Origin: Halogranum amylolyticum
GTDB lineage: Archaea; Halobacteriota; Halobacteria; Halobacteriales; Haloferacaceae
NCBI RefSeq assembly: GCF_900110465.1
Contig: NZ_FODV01000002.1
Location: forward strand, 186,001-250,000
DNA: 64,000 nucleotides
Direction of reading: 5' to 3'
The notes below the pieces were generated by a model, which worked only from the letters and a program-made list of their open reading frames with translations, ran no database searches and was not told the DNA's origin. Each line of letters opens with the position of its first letter. The first letter of the stretch is position 1. The translations under genes and the position numbers were made by a program. Shown in pieces: positions 24,757 to 32,904 of this stretch.

Positions 24757-26682
24757 ATGAGTTCAGTAGACAAGCAACTTGAACAACTGAAAGCAGAGAT
24801 CGAGAGCGAACTACCGAGCGACATCACGGTGTCCGACGTCAAGTACGAAGGACCCGAACTCGTCGTCTACACGCGCCATCCGAAGGAGTTCGCCCGGAAC
24901 GGCGACCTCATCCGGAAACTGGCGAGCAAGCTCCGCAAGCGAATCACGGTCCGCCCCGACCCCGACGTTCTCTCCGACCCCCGAAAGGCCGAGGAGCGCA
25001 TCATGGACGTCATCCCCGAGGAGGCCGGCGTCACCGACCTCGACTTCCACGCCGACACCGGCGAGGTCGTCATCGAGGCCGCGAAACCCGGCATGGTCAT
25101 CGGCCGCCACGGGTCGACGCTCCGGCAGATCACACAGGAGGTCGGCTGGACGCCCGAGGTCGTTCGCACGCCGCCCATCGAGTCGTCGACGGTCTCGAAC
25201 GTCCGGAACTTCCTCAAACAGGAACGCGAGGAACGCCGCGACATCCTCGAGCGCGTCGGTCGGCAGATCCACCGCGAGGAGATGTCGCAAGACGAGTGGG
25301 TCCGCATCACCACCCTCGGCTGCTGTCGCGAGGTCGGCCGCGCGAGCTTCATCCTCTCGACGCCCGAGACGCGCGTCCTCATCGACTGCGGCGACAAGCC
25401 GGGAGCGGAAGGCGAGGTTCCGTACCTCCACGTCCCCGAGGCGCTGGGTGGCGGCGCGAACACCATCGACGCCGTCGTCCTGACGCACGCTCACCTCGAC
25501 CACTCCGCGCTCATCCCGCTGCTGTTCAAGTACGGCTACGACGGCCCGATCTACTGTACGGAGCCGACTCGCGACCTGATGGGGCTCCTGACGCTCGACT
25601 ATCTCGACGTCGCGACCAAGGAAGGCCGTACGCCGCCGTACGAGTCGGAGATGGTGCGCGAGGCGATCAAACACTGTATCCCGCTGGAGTACGGCGACGT
25701 CACCGACATCGCCCCCGACGTGAAGCTCACCTTCCACAACGCGGGCCACATCCTCGGATCGGCCGTTTCGCACTTCCACATCGGCGACGGCCTCTACAAC
25801 GTCGCGTTCTCGGGCGACATCCACTACAAAGACACCCGCCTGTTCAACGGCGCGGTCAACGACTTCCCGCGCGTCGAGACGCTCGTCCTCGAGTCGACCT
25901 ACGGCGGTCGCAACGACTACCAGACCGACCAGGAGGACTCCGAGCAGAGCCTCATCGACACGATCAACCAGATCTACGACGAGGGCGGAAAGGTGCTCAT
26001 CCCGGCGTTCGCCGTCGGCCGGTCCCAGGAGATCATGCTCGTCCTCGAAGAGGCGATGCGCTCCGGGAAGATCCCCAGCATGCCGGTCCACCTCGACGGG
26101 ATGATCTGGGAGGCGACGGCCATCCACACCACCTACCCCGAGTATCTCCGCGACGACCTCCGTGACCGCATCTTCCACGAGGACGAGAACCCGTTCCTCG
26201 CCGAGGAGTTCAACCACATCGACGGCGGCGAGGAGGAGCGACAGGAGGTCACCGACGACGGGCCGGCGATCATCCTCTCGACATCCGGGATGGTCACCGG
26301 CGGCCCCATCATGTCGTGGCTCCGCCACCTCGGGACGGACCCCGACTCGACGCTCGTCTTCGTCGGCTACCAGGCACAGGGGACGCTCGGTCGTCGCATC
26401 CAGAACGGGTGGGACGAGATCCCCGTCTCGGACCCCAACGACCCCGGCCGGTCGAGCACGCTCACGCTCAAGATGAACGTCGAGACGGTCGACGGCTTCT
26501 CCGGTCACGCCGACCGCAACGGACTCGTCAACTTCGTGAAGACGATGAACCCCCGACCCGAGAAGGTGCTCTGTGTCCACGGCGACGAACGCTCCGTACA
26601 GGACCTGAGCTCGTCGCTCTACCACGACTTCAACATGCGTACGTTCGCCCCGAAGAACCTCGAGACGTTCCGGTTCAAGTAG
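24757..26682 (+). CDS. Beta-CASP ribonuclease aCPSF1 (archaeal termination/3'-end processing factor)
   Basis: 641 residues from ATG 24757; the open frame continues far upstream through the intergenic region, but MSSVDKQLEQL is the conserved start of the family. Two N-terminal KH-type RNA-binding domains (1-150, with VIGRHGSTLRQI), then a metallo-beta-lactamase domain with HAHLDHS (243-249, zinc ligands), a beta-CASP insertion (about 390-560) and C-terminal GFSGHADRNGL with the last His. Cuts RNA at U-rich 3' ends and ends transcription in archaea. A 258-base leader region precedes it. Confidence 0.94.
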   Translation: MSSVDKQLEQLKAEIESELPSDITVSDVKYEGPELVVYTRHPKEFARNGDLIRKLASKLRKRITVRPDPDVLSDPRKAEERIMDVIPEEAGVTDLDFHADTGEVVIEAAKPGMVIGRHGSTLRQITQEVGWTPEVVRTPPIESSTVSNVRNFLKQEREERRDILERVGRQIHREEMSQDEWVRITTLGCCREVGRASFILSTPETRVLIDCGDKPGAEGEVPYLHVPEALGGGANTIDAVVLTHAHLDHSALIPLLFKYGYDGPIYCTEPTRDLMGLLTLDYLDVATKEGRTPPYESEMVREAIKHCIPLEYGDVTDIAPDVKLTFHNAGHILGSAVSHFHIGDGLYNVAFSGDIHYKDTRLFNGAVNDFPRVETLVLESTYGGRNDYQTDQEDSEQSLIDTINQIYDEGGKVLIPAFAVGRSQEIMLVLEEAMRSGKIPSMPVHLDGMIWEATAIHTTYPEYLRDDLRDRIFHEDENPFLAEEFNHIDGGEEERQEVTDDGPAIILSTSGMVTGGPIMSWLRHLGTDPDSTLVFVGYQAQGTLGRRIQNGWDEIPVSDPNDPGRSSTLTLKMNVETVDGFSGHADRNGLVNFVKTMNPRPEKVLCVHGDERSVQDLSSSLYHDFNMRTFAPKNLETFRFK

Positions 26683-26726
26683 CCGATCGTCGTCGAAACG
26701 CGCCGAACGTGCGCGTCAGTCGCTTT

Positions 26727-27047
26727 CTACTCGCCGTCGACGTAGGCCAACTGCAGGTCCGAATCGGTCAGTCGCTCGCGGAGCAGCTCCTCACGGTCGC
26801 CGAGGAGACGGAACTCGAACTCGTCGTTCCCGCGGGACACCTGCATGTCGAGGGTCGTCACGTCGGCGGTGAACTCCCGTTCGACGACGTCCGGCTCCCA
26901 GTCGTCGCGGACGGCGGCCACGCCGTAGTCGGCGTAGGCGACGTGGGTGGACTCGGCCACCAACCCGTCGGCGTCGTACACGTCGGCGGAGATGCCCTCG
27001 TTGCTCTCGGTCTCTGCGATCTCGACGGTGTACGTCTCCATCGACAT
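26727..27047 (-). CDS. Conserved hypothetical haloarchaeal protein
   Basis: 106 residues starting MSMETYTVEIAE; a second ATG two codons later is equally possible. The long open frame upstream is a shadow of the divergent gene. Small, acidic, mostly beta (YTVEIAETESNEGISADVYDADGLVAESTHVAYADYG) with a helical C-terminus; no Cys, no membrane helix. Not assigned to a family with confidence. It converges with the aCPSF1 gene and diverges from the HTH membrane protein. Confidence 0.7.
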   Translation of the reverse strand: MSMETYTVEIAETESNEGISADVYDADGLVAESTHVAYADYGVAAVRDDWEPDVVEREFTADVTTLDMQVSRGNDEFEFRLLGDREELLRERLTDSDLQLAYVDGE

Positions 27048-27231
27048 GCCCGACCGTTCGCTCGCCTGCCGCTTCAGTCTGCGGGCCGGCCGTCGCCGCT
27101 GCCCCCGAGTCGCGAACGAGAAGTCGGCTCGCTGCCACTCCGATCCGTGAACCGAACCACGAGACCTTTCTGAGTGACCTGCGAAGAGACCGATCGAACC
27201 GTCGGTTACGGACACGTCGACGGCTCCCACC

Positions 27232-28008
27232 ATGACCAGACGCCTCGAACTCGCCGCCGTCGTGAGCGTGACTCTTCTCGTCCTCAGCTCCTGCCCGTTG
27301 CTGTTCGCGCTCGAACCGCACGCCGCCTCCCCGTCTCCGAACGTCGACCACGACGTCGACGCGGAGGTAGTCGACCTACAAGCGGCCGGCGACTGGACCG
27401 GGTCGACGCTCGTCACGACACCGCTGATGTCGACGACGTCCGACGTCGTCGCCCCGGTTCGGCACGCACTGACGCCGGTCGCCGTGTCCGTCCAGCAGGG
27501 TGCCGTCCAGTCGGGCGAGGTCGACCCGCTCGAGAACGATACGCGGAGGCGCATCTACGAGGCCGTCGAACGAGCGCCCGGGACGTACGTCGCGCGACTC
27601 GTCGAGCGGACGTCGATCCCGCGCTCGACGGTTCGCTACCACCTGCGCGTGCTCGCCGACGCCGGACTCGTGACGAGCGAGGCGGTGCGCGGTAAACAAC
27701 GGTACGTCGCGTCGGGGGACGACGCCGACGCCACGCTCGCGGCCGCGTACACCGACGAGGCGACGGCAACTCTCCTCGACGCTCTCCGACGGACGATGCC
27801 GGTGACGGTGTCCGAACTCGCCGACGAGATCGACCGGACGCCCGGGACGGTGTCGCACCATCTCGACCGACTGGAGTCGGAGGGCCTGGTCGAACGCGAA
27901 CGGGTCGGTAACGCGGTGATGAACACGCTCGCTGGCCCCGCCCGCGACGTGGTCGTCGACGGGTCGCCGGACGGAGACGACTACTCCGCCGTCCCCTCCG
28001 ACGACTGA
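27232..28008 (+). CDS. Membrane-anchored protein with two winged-helix domains
   Basis: 258 residues. An N-terminal hydrophobic segment (7-26, preceded by Arg-Arg) looks like a signal anchor. A linker of about 75 residues follows. Then come two winged helix-turn-helix units: 105-165 (RRRIYEAVERAPGTYVARLVERTSIPRSTVRYHLRVLADAGLV region) and 180-235 (VSELADEIDRTPGTVSHHLDRLESEGLV region). Such proteins occur in haloarchaea and are taken as transcription regulators. By the positive-inside rule the DNA-binding part would face outside, so the topology needs explanation. Confidence 0.8.
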   Translation: MTRRLELAAVVSVTLLVLSSCPLLFALEPHAASPSPNVDHDVDAEVVDLQAAGDWTGSTLVTTPLMSTTSDVVAPVRHALTPVAVSVQQGAVQSGEVDPLENDTRRRIYEAVERAPGTYVARLVERTSIPRSTVRYHLRVLADAGLVTSEAVRGKQRYVASGDDADATLAAAYTDEATATLLDALRRTMPVTVSELADEIDRTPGTVSHHLDRLESEGLVERERVGNAVMNTLAGPARDVVVDGSPDGDDYSAVPSDD

Positions 28009-28198
28009 TCGGACCGCGTCGGAAACGGCGGTGGCCGACTCTCACCCGGCGGTCGTCTGTTTTGACGAACCGGTCAGAACCCCCTTTGTTCTCTCCCCGA
28101 ACCGTACACGTGGGGAGGGCGACTCCGACTGCCCTCTCGACCCGTAATAGAACTGTTCGACACAGACAACACCGCTGTGACCTCACAACACGACACAG

Positions 28199-28648
28199 AT
28201 GACAAGATCCACGACGCGCCGAACGAGCGTTCGACACCGCCGCGCTAGTTTCGTCGCCGAACCGACGCACACCGCGCTCGAAGCCGAGGAACACGTCTTC
28301 ACCGCCTACCGAGCGGTATCGACGCCGCACCGCCGGCCACTGTGGTTGGAACACACGATCCGCGTCGACCCGACGGCCGGGGCGGACGACGAACTCGTCC
28401 TCTCGGTCAGCGAGCGCTACTACGATCACGAGGCGAGCGCCGCCGGCAGCGGTATCGACTACGAGGTGTCCCGTCCCGTCCGCGGCTACCGGAAACCGCT
28501 GTCGCGTCGCGAACTCGGCCGCCTCGTCCGAGCCTGGTACGAAGACGCTCACCCCTCTCCCGACGAGGAGACGACCGGGCAGGAACGCGATCGCTCCGAC
28601 GCGCCCGACCGTCGAACCGACGCGCCCGACCGTCGGGTGGTGGTGTGA
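28199..28648 (+). CDS. Hypothetical protein, basic N-terminus
   Basis: 149 residues from ATG 28199. N-terminal 18 residues are Arg/Thr-rich, the middle (30-100) looks folded (HVFTAYRAVSTPHRRPLWLEHTIRVDP ... LVLSVSERYYDHEASA), and the C-terminus is disordered with a doubled DAPDRR motif. Not recognised. It is followed after one base by a zinc-ribbon gene, suggesting co-expression. Coding status is supported by codon-position GC bias and spacing only. Confidence 0.55.
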   Translation: MTRSTTRRTSVRHRRASFVAEPTHTALEAEEHVFTAYRAVSTPHRRPLWLEHTIRVDPTAGADDELVLSVSERYYDHEASAAGSGIDYEVSRPVRGYRKPLSRRELGRLVRAWYEDAHPSPDEETTGQERDRSDAPDRRTDAPDRRVVV

Positions 28649-28649
28649 G

Positions 28650-28808
28650 ATGCGCTCGTGTCGGAACTGCGGTTCGGACGTCTCGGTGAGATACGTACGC
28701 GTGTTCGCGCCCGAGGGATTCGAGAACCCCCGGGTCTGTCCACACTGTGAGGACAAACTCCGCGACGGGGGGACCGTCCGCGAGGCCCGCTCGTCCCGGT
28801 CGGCCTGA
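28650..28808 (+). CDS. Small zinc-ribbon protein (DUF7563-like)
   Basis: 52 residues, short enough to be missed by gene finders. Two CxxC knuckles, CRNC (4-7) and CPHC (30-33), separated by SVRYVRVFAPEGFENPRV, form a compact zinc ribbon; the C-terminus is basic (REARSSRSA). This matches a widespread haloarchaeal family of tiny zinc proteins. Starts one base after the stop of the preceding gene, so probably translated from the same transcript. Role unknown; RNA or protein binding is a guess. Confidence 0.75.
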   Translation: MRSCRNCGSDVSVRYVRVFAPEGFENPRVCPHCEDKLRDGGTVREARSSRSA

Positions 28809-28881
28809 GTGAGACCGGGCGACACCGTCGGGTCGTCCTACCACACGGGGTTTCAAGACTACGCGTCGCGAGTCGACTCCC

Positions 28882-29247
28882 ATGAAACTCGCGCTCATCG
28901 CGCACGACGAGAAGAAGCCGGAACTCATCGAGTTCGCGCAGGAGCACAGCCGTCACCTCGAGGCGTTCGACATCATGGCGACCGGGACGACGGGGAAGAA
29001 ACTGATGGAGGCGACCGAGCTCGACATCGAACGCAAGGCGTCGGGGCCGCTGGGCGGCGACATGCAGATCGGCGCGGAAATCGCCGACGGCGAGTGCGAG
29101 GCGGTCATCTTCCTGCGCGACCCGCTGACCGCCCAACCACACGAACCCGATATCTCGGCACTCATGCGCATCTGTGACGTCCACGACGTGCCGCTGGCGA
29201 CGAACCTGTCGACCGCCGACGCGGTGCTGGCGAAGATCGCCGACTGA
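28882..29247 (+). CDS. mgsA: Methylglyoxal synthase
   Basis: 121 residues, a single MGS-like domain. Converts dihydroxyacetone phosphate to methylglyoxal and phosphate. The phosphate-binding segment MATGTTGKKL (32-41), the catalytic segment GGDMQIG (58-64, Asp60) and FLRDPLTAQPHEPD (about 77-90, second Asp and the active-site His) are all present. Cytoplasmic. It converges on the endonuclease III gene with a gap of 6 bases. Confidence 0.94.
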   Translation: MKLALIAHDEKKPELIEFAQEHSRHLEAFDIMATGTTGKKLMEATELDIERKASGPLGGDMQIGAEIADGECEAVIFLRDPLTAQPHEPDISALMRICDVHDVPLATNLSTADAVLAKIAD

Positions 29248-29253
29248 AGCCGG

Positions 29254-30051
29254 TCAGTCGGCCTTCGCGGGGTCGACGACGGTCTCGTCGACTTCGTCGA
29301 CGCCGACCCGGTCACAGTAGTCGTACAGCGGACAGGCCTCCGGCCCGTCGAGACAGGCCGGTTTCCGCGCCGAACAGTACTCCCGTCCGAACTGGATCAT
29401 CGCCGTGTGGCCGAAGCCGCATTTCTCGGGTGGAACGTCGCGTTCGAGAGACTGCCGTACTTCCTCGTGGTCGGCGTCAGCCGGTGCCAACCCCATCCGT
29501 CGGGCGATGCGGTGGACGTGGGTGTCGACGGGGAAGACGCCGCCGCGGCCTCCCGAGAACAGCAACACGCAGTCGGCCGTCTTCGGGCCGACGCCGTGGA
29601 TCTCGAGGAGGCGGTCCCGGACTGTCCCGGGATCCTCCTCCCGGACGAACGCGTCGAACCCCTCGGCCCCGCCGAACTCCGCGACGATCTCCTCGGCGGC
29701 GCCGACGATCATCTCGGACTTCTGGTTGTACAACCCCGCAGACTGGATGGTCTCGGCCAGCTCGGACTGCTCGGCGTCCGCGAGCGTCGCCGCGAGGTCG
29801 CCGCCGCCGTAGCGGTTCAGCAGGCTGTCGTGGGCGGGCTGGCTAGCCTTGTCGCTCGTGTTCTGGCTGAGGATCGTCCGCACGAGACAGGTGAACGCGT
29901 CCTGTCCGCCGTAGGCTGTCTGCCAGTATAGTTCGCCGAGCGCGTCGACGACGGCCGCCGCACGGCTGTCGGCGTCTTCGGGTGCGAACTCGGTGTCGAC
30001 GCCGCCGCTACCGACGCCGCCGCTGATGTTTTCGGCGGGTTCTTCGGGCAT
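29254..30051 (-). CDS. nth: Endonuclease III-like DNA glycosylase/AP lyase
   Basis: 265 residues from MPEEPAENI; the earlier 18 codons are basic and unlikely. An acidic N-terminal extension of about 30 residues precedes the HhH-GPD fold. The hairpin HGVGPKTADCVL supplies the catalytic Lys, and FPVDTHVHRIARR the catalytic Asp. A C-terminal 4Fe-4S loop has Cys spacing C-x6-C-x6-C-x5-C (CSARKPAC ... CPLYDYC), slightly longer than the bacterial C-x6-C-x2-C-x5-C. Repairs oxidised pyrimidines in DNA. Confidence 0.93.
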   Translation of the reverse strand: MPEEPAENISGGVGSGGVDTEFAPEDADSRAAAVVDALGELYWQTAYGGQDAFTCLVRTILSQNTSDKASQPAHDSLLNRYGGGDLAATLADAEQSELAETIQSAGLYNQKSEMIVGAAEEIVAEFGGAEGFDAFVREEDPGTVRDRLLEIHGVGPKTADCVLLFSGGRGGVFPVDTHVHRIARRMGLAPADADHEEVRQSLERDVPPEKCGFGHTAMIQFGREYCSARKPACLDGPEACPLYDYCDRVGVDEVDETVVDPAKAD

Positions 30052-30130
30052 AGCTGTGTGTGCGGTCGGCGACCGCAAAAGTGCGCTGGCAAGGAAACGT
30101 CTCACTACCCCGCACGCCCGAAGCGGGTCG

Positions 30131-30544
30131 TTACTCGACCGAGACGGTCAGCGTCAACTCCGCACCGTCGGCGAGCGCGGCGACGAGTTCGCGGTCGAAC
30201 CCCTCGGCGGCGGCGTCGGCGCGGATCATGAAGGTCCGGTCGTCGGTGTGGTCGCTCGTGCGGCCGACCATACTGCGGGCGTTCTCGAAGGAGAGCTCCG
30301 GGTGGCCGCGGCCGACGACGGTCTCGGTCAGACCGTCGACCTCGAACGTGGCGGTGACGGTCGCCTCCTTGTCCCGACAGGCGTCGACGAACGCGTCGTC
30401 GAAGTCTGCGGGAGTGCGGTCGGCGTCGACGGCGAGGATACAGTCGCCGGCCGGCGTGAGCCAGTCGTCGCTCGTCACCTCGAACGTGCTCGCGTGCTGT
30501 GCGGAGACGTGTTCGTGTCCGCGCGCGTGGACGACTTCTTCCAT
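30131..30544 (-). CDS. DUF371 family protein
   Basis: 137 residues from MEEVVHARGHEHV, the conserved N-terminus of this archaeal family; nine earlier codons are open but not conserved-looking. Typical motifs: ARGHEHVSAQHASTFEVTSDDWLTPAGDCILAV and the beta-rich remainder ending LADGAELTLTVSV. Small soluble protein, function unknown. A TATA element GTATATAAAC (minus strand, about 30619-30628) lies roughly 75 bases before the start, so a short leader is likely. Confidence 0.88.
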   Translation of the reverse strand: MEEVVHARGHEHVSAQHASTFEVTSDDWLTPAGDCILAVDADRTPADFDDAFVDACRDKEATVTATFEVDGLTETVVGRGHPELSFENARSMVGRTSDHTDDRTFMIRADAAAEGFDRELVAALADGAELTLTVSVE

Positions 30545-30869
30545 GTCCGAAGGTGGGAGGGTCGCCGGCAAAGGACTGACGTTCCGTCCCCGTGGGCGAC
30601 GGGAGCGAACGCTCGGTAGTTTATATACCTCTCCGCAACAGTGTGAACGTCACACATGGCCGTGTCGAGCGGCGTGGTAGCCATTTTCACCCACCACCCC
30701 CACCGAAGTATTTATATGTCGGTCGTGTATATGTACGGGTACCAGAGCGCCTCCGGCGTTCCGGCGGCATCGCACGCAGAATGATCGGGAATTCTTATAA
30801 TCGGCCGGTCGCACTTCGACGAGTAGCCGCCGCCACCGGAGCGGTGATGGTATCGAGGTTTGATTAAGC
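30545..30869. other. Intergenic region with two-way promoters and a dyad
   Basis: 325 bases without an established gene. A TATA element (tttatatac, 30620-30628) can serve the minus-strand DUF371 gene. In plus orientation it lies about 30 bases before ATG 30656, which opens a 42-codon frame (30656-30784) of doubtful reality. A dyad GTGTGA (30641-30646) / TCACAC (30650-30655) with a 3-base spacer sits at the predicted plus-strand start site. A second TATA-like element (ttcttataatc, 30792-30802) probably drives the coiled-coil gene at 30870. Confidence 0.5.
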
Positions 30870-31781
30870 ATGGCAGTAGTAGAAGAATTCGACATCGAAG
30901 AACTCGACGAGTCGAAAAACGTCGAACTCACAGACGAACAGCTCGAAAGCGGTTCTAAAGGAAAACTCATCAAGCTCGCCGGTCAGCTCCGCGACCGACG
31001 AAACGAGCTCAACCAGATGGCCTCCGAGCGCGCCTCCAAGCGCGACGACCTGAACGCCAAGACGCGCGAGAAGGTCGACGAGGCCCAGGAGCACCGCGAG
31101 AAGCGCGACGAGCTCAACGAGCAGGTCCAAGAACACAAAGAGAGCCGCAACGAGCTCAACGCGAAGGCCAACGAACTCTTCGACCAGGTCGAGGAGATGA
31201 AAGGCGACCTCGAGCTCGACGACGGGAAGGGGCTCGAAGAGCTCAAAGAGGAGATCGAGCAGCTCGAGTTCCGTCAGCAGACCGAGGTTCTCTCGACCGA
31301 AGACGAGCGCGAGCTCATCGAGAAGATCGAGAACAAACGCGAGCAGTACCAGCAGAAGAAAGACAAGGTCGACGACAGCGGTGAACTCGAGGAGCTCGTC
31401 GAGGAGGCCGAGGAGGTCCGTTCGGAGGCGTCCCAGCACCACCAGAAGGTGACGGAGCTCGCCGACAAGGCCCAGGAACACCACAACCAGATGATCGAGG
31501 CCTACCGCGAGGCCGACGACATCCGTGACAAGGCCGACGAGATGCACGAGCTGTTCGTGCAGGCTCAGGAAGCCGCCGACCGCCACCACGAGGACTTCGT
31601 CCGCGTCCAGAAGCGCCTCCGCGAACTCGACAAGCAGGAGGAGGAAGAGCGGAAGGACGAGCGCGCCGAGAAGCGCGAAGAGGCCAAGGCCGAGGCCGAA
31701 GAGATCTACCAGAAGTTCAAGGAAGGCGAAACCCTCGACACCGAGGACCTGATGAAGCTCCAGAAGACGGGGCTGCTCTAA
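30870..31781 (+). CDS. Archaeal coiled-coil protein (COG1340-type)
   Basis: 303 residues, extremely rich in Glu, Lys, Gln and Arg. Nearly the whole length from about 25 to 285 is predicted coiled coil (heptads such as LAGQLRDRRNELNQMASERASKRDDLNAK). The C-terminal EAEEIYQKFKEGETLDTEDLMKLQKTGLL is the conserved tail of this archaeal family. Cytoplasmic; sometimes annotated as a phosphoserine phosphatase, for which no catalytic motif exists here. Function unknown; a structural or ribosome-associated role is possible. AT-rich, T-tract terminator-like sequence follows. Confidence 0.88.
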   Translation: MAVVEEFDIEELDESKNVELTDEQLESGSKGKLIKLAGQLRDRRNELNQMASERASKRDDLNAKTREKVDEAQEHREKRDELNEQVQEHKESRNELNAKANELFDQVEEMKGDLELDDGKGLEELKEEIEQLEFRQQTEVLSTEDERELIEKIENKREQYQQKKDKVDDSGELEELVEEAEEVRSEASQHHQKVTELADKAQEHHNQMIEAYREADDIRDKADEMHELFVQAQEAADRHHEDFVRVQKRLRELDKQEEEERKDERAEKREEAKAEAEEIYQKFKEGETLDTEDLMKLQKTGLL

Positions 31782-31789
31782 GTTCGACG

Positions 31790-31813
31790 TTTTCGTCTCT
31801 CGCTTTTAGTTTT
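31790..31813 (+). terminator. T-rich terminator-like tract
   Basis: Directly after the coiled-coil gene the plus strand has three T-runs (gttttcg, gctttta, gttttat), the pattern used for intrinsic termination in archaea. The last run overlaps the TATA element of the next gene. Confidence 0.45.
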
Positions 31814-31870
31814 ATACCGCCCGCGCCCCGAGCGGTAGCCATGAGTACACAGGTGAGCTGTCGTGGCTGA
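31808..31870 (+). promoter_or_regulatory. TATA element and overlapping 9-codon frame before the S49 gene
   Basis: agttttatacc (about 31808-31818) places the transcript start near ATG 31841. That ATG opens a nine-codon frame (MSTQVSCRG, stop 31868-31870) overlapping the GTG start of the S49 protease at 31863 in another reading frame. An in-frame stop at 31854-31856 excludes a longer protease. The arrangement suggests translational coupling or leader-peptide control but may be chance. Confidence 0.4.
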
Positions 31871-32861
31871 CGGAGCGACCCACGTCGGGAGAGTCCTCGT
31901 CGTCCTCGCGGCGACGGTCGTCGCGGGCGTCGTCGGGTGGGTGCTGTTCGTCGGCTTCCCGACCGATCTGGCCGAGCTGTTCGGCGTCCTCTTGGTCGTC
32001 GGTACCGTCCTGTACGGTGCCAGACTCGGAAGTCGTATCGCGAGCCAGCGGTTCCCGGACTACAACGTCGCGGAGGTCGCCGTCGAGGGACCGATCTCGC
32101 GCGACGGGAGCCCCGGGTCGTTCCCGGCCCGTCCCGGCGGCGCGAGCGCCGACGAGATCGTCGATCTCATCGAGTCGGCCGACGCGGACGATCACGCGGA
32201 GGCGCTGCTCGTGAAACTCGACACGCCGGGCGGGGCGGTCGTCCCGAGCGACGACATCCGACACGCCGCGGCGGCGTTCGACGGTCCGACGATCGCGTAC
32301 ACGACGGACGTGTGTGCGAGCGGCGGCTACTGGATCGCCAGCGGCTGTGACGAGCTGTGGGCGCGCGACGCGAGCATCGTCGGGAGCATCGGCGTCATCG
32401 GCTCGCGTCCGAACGTCTCGGAGCTCGCAGACCAGCTAGGCGTCTCCTACGAACGGTTCGCCGCCGGGAAGTACAAGGACGCGGGTCAGCCGCTGAAGAA
32501 GCTCTCCGAAGACGAACGGGCGTATCTCCAGGGGATCATCGACGACTACTACGAGAACTTCGTCGAGCGCGTCGCGGAGGGACGCGACATGGACCCCGCG
32601 GCGATCCGCGATACCGAGGCGCGCGTCTACCTCGGCGAGGAGGCGCTCGCACTCGGGCTGGTCGACCACCTCGGGGCGCGCGACGACGTCGAGCGGCGAG
32701 TCGAGGACCTGCTCGGCGAGGAGGTGTCGGTCTCGACGTTCGAACCACAGCGGGGGCTGACCGATCGGCTCCGCGGCGGCGCGGCGACCGTCGCCTTCGC
32801 GCTCGGTGCCGGCGTCGCGAGCGCCGTGAGCCCGGACGACGGGTTCGACTTCCGCCTGTGA
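31863..32861 (+). CDS. S49 family (SppA-like) membrane serine protease
   Basis: 332 residues from GTG 31863. Two N-terminal membrane helices (about 10-31 and 38-55) anchor a ClpP-fold protease domain. ASGGYWIASG (152-161) gives the nucleophile Ser153, and AAGKYKDAG (200-208) carries the general-base Lys of SppA/SohB enzymes. The oxyanion segment is LDTPGGAVVPSD. A C-terminal hydrophobic stretch (about 300-322) may re-enter the membrane. Probably digests remnant signal peptides or damaged membrane proteins. Confidence 0.9.
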   Translation: MADGATHVGRVLVVLAATVVAGVVGWVLFVGFPTDLAELFGVLLVVGTVLYGARLGSRIASQRFPDYNVAEVAVEGPISRDGSPGSFPARPGGASADEIVDLIESADADDHAEALLVKLDTPGGAVVPSDDIRHAAAAFDGPTIAYTTDVCASGGYWIASGCDELWARDASIVGSIGVIGSRPNVSELADQLGVSYERFAAGKYKDAGQPLKKLSEDERAYLQGIIDDYYENFVERVAEGRDMDPAAIRDTEARVYLGEEALALGLVDHLGARDDVERRVEDLLGEEVSVSTFEPQRGLTDRLRGGAATVAFALGAGVASAVSPDDGFDFRL

Positions 32862-32904
32862 ACCGACCGGGAGGGTTTTTACACGTGCCGACCACGCCAC
32901 AGAC

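Noticed and set aside
24811..26625. 604-codon minus-strand frame opposite aCPSF1
   Set aside because: Antisense shadow; the plus strand encodes all aCPSF1 motifs.
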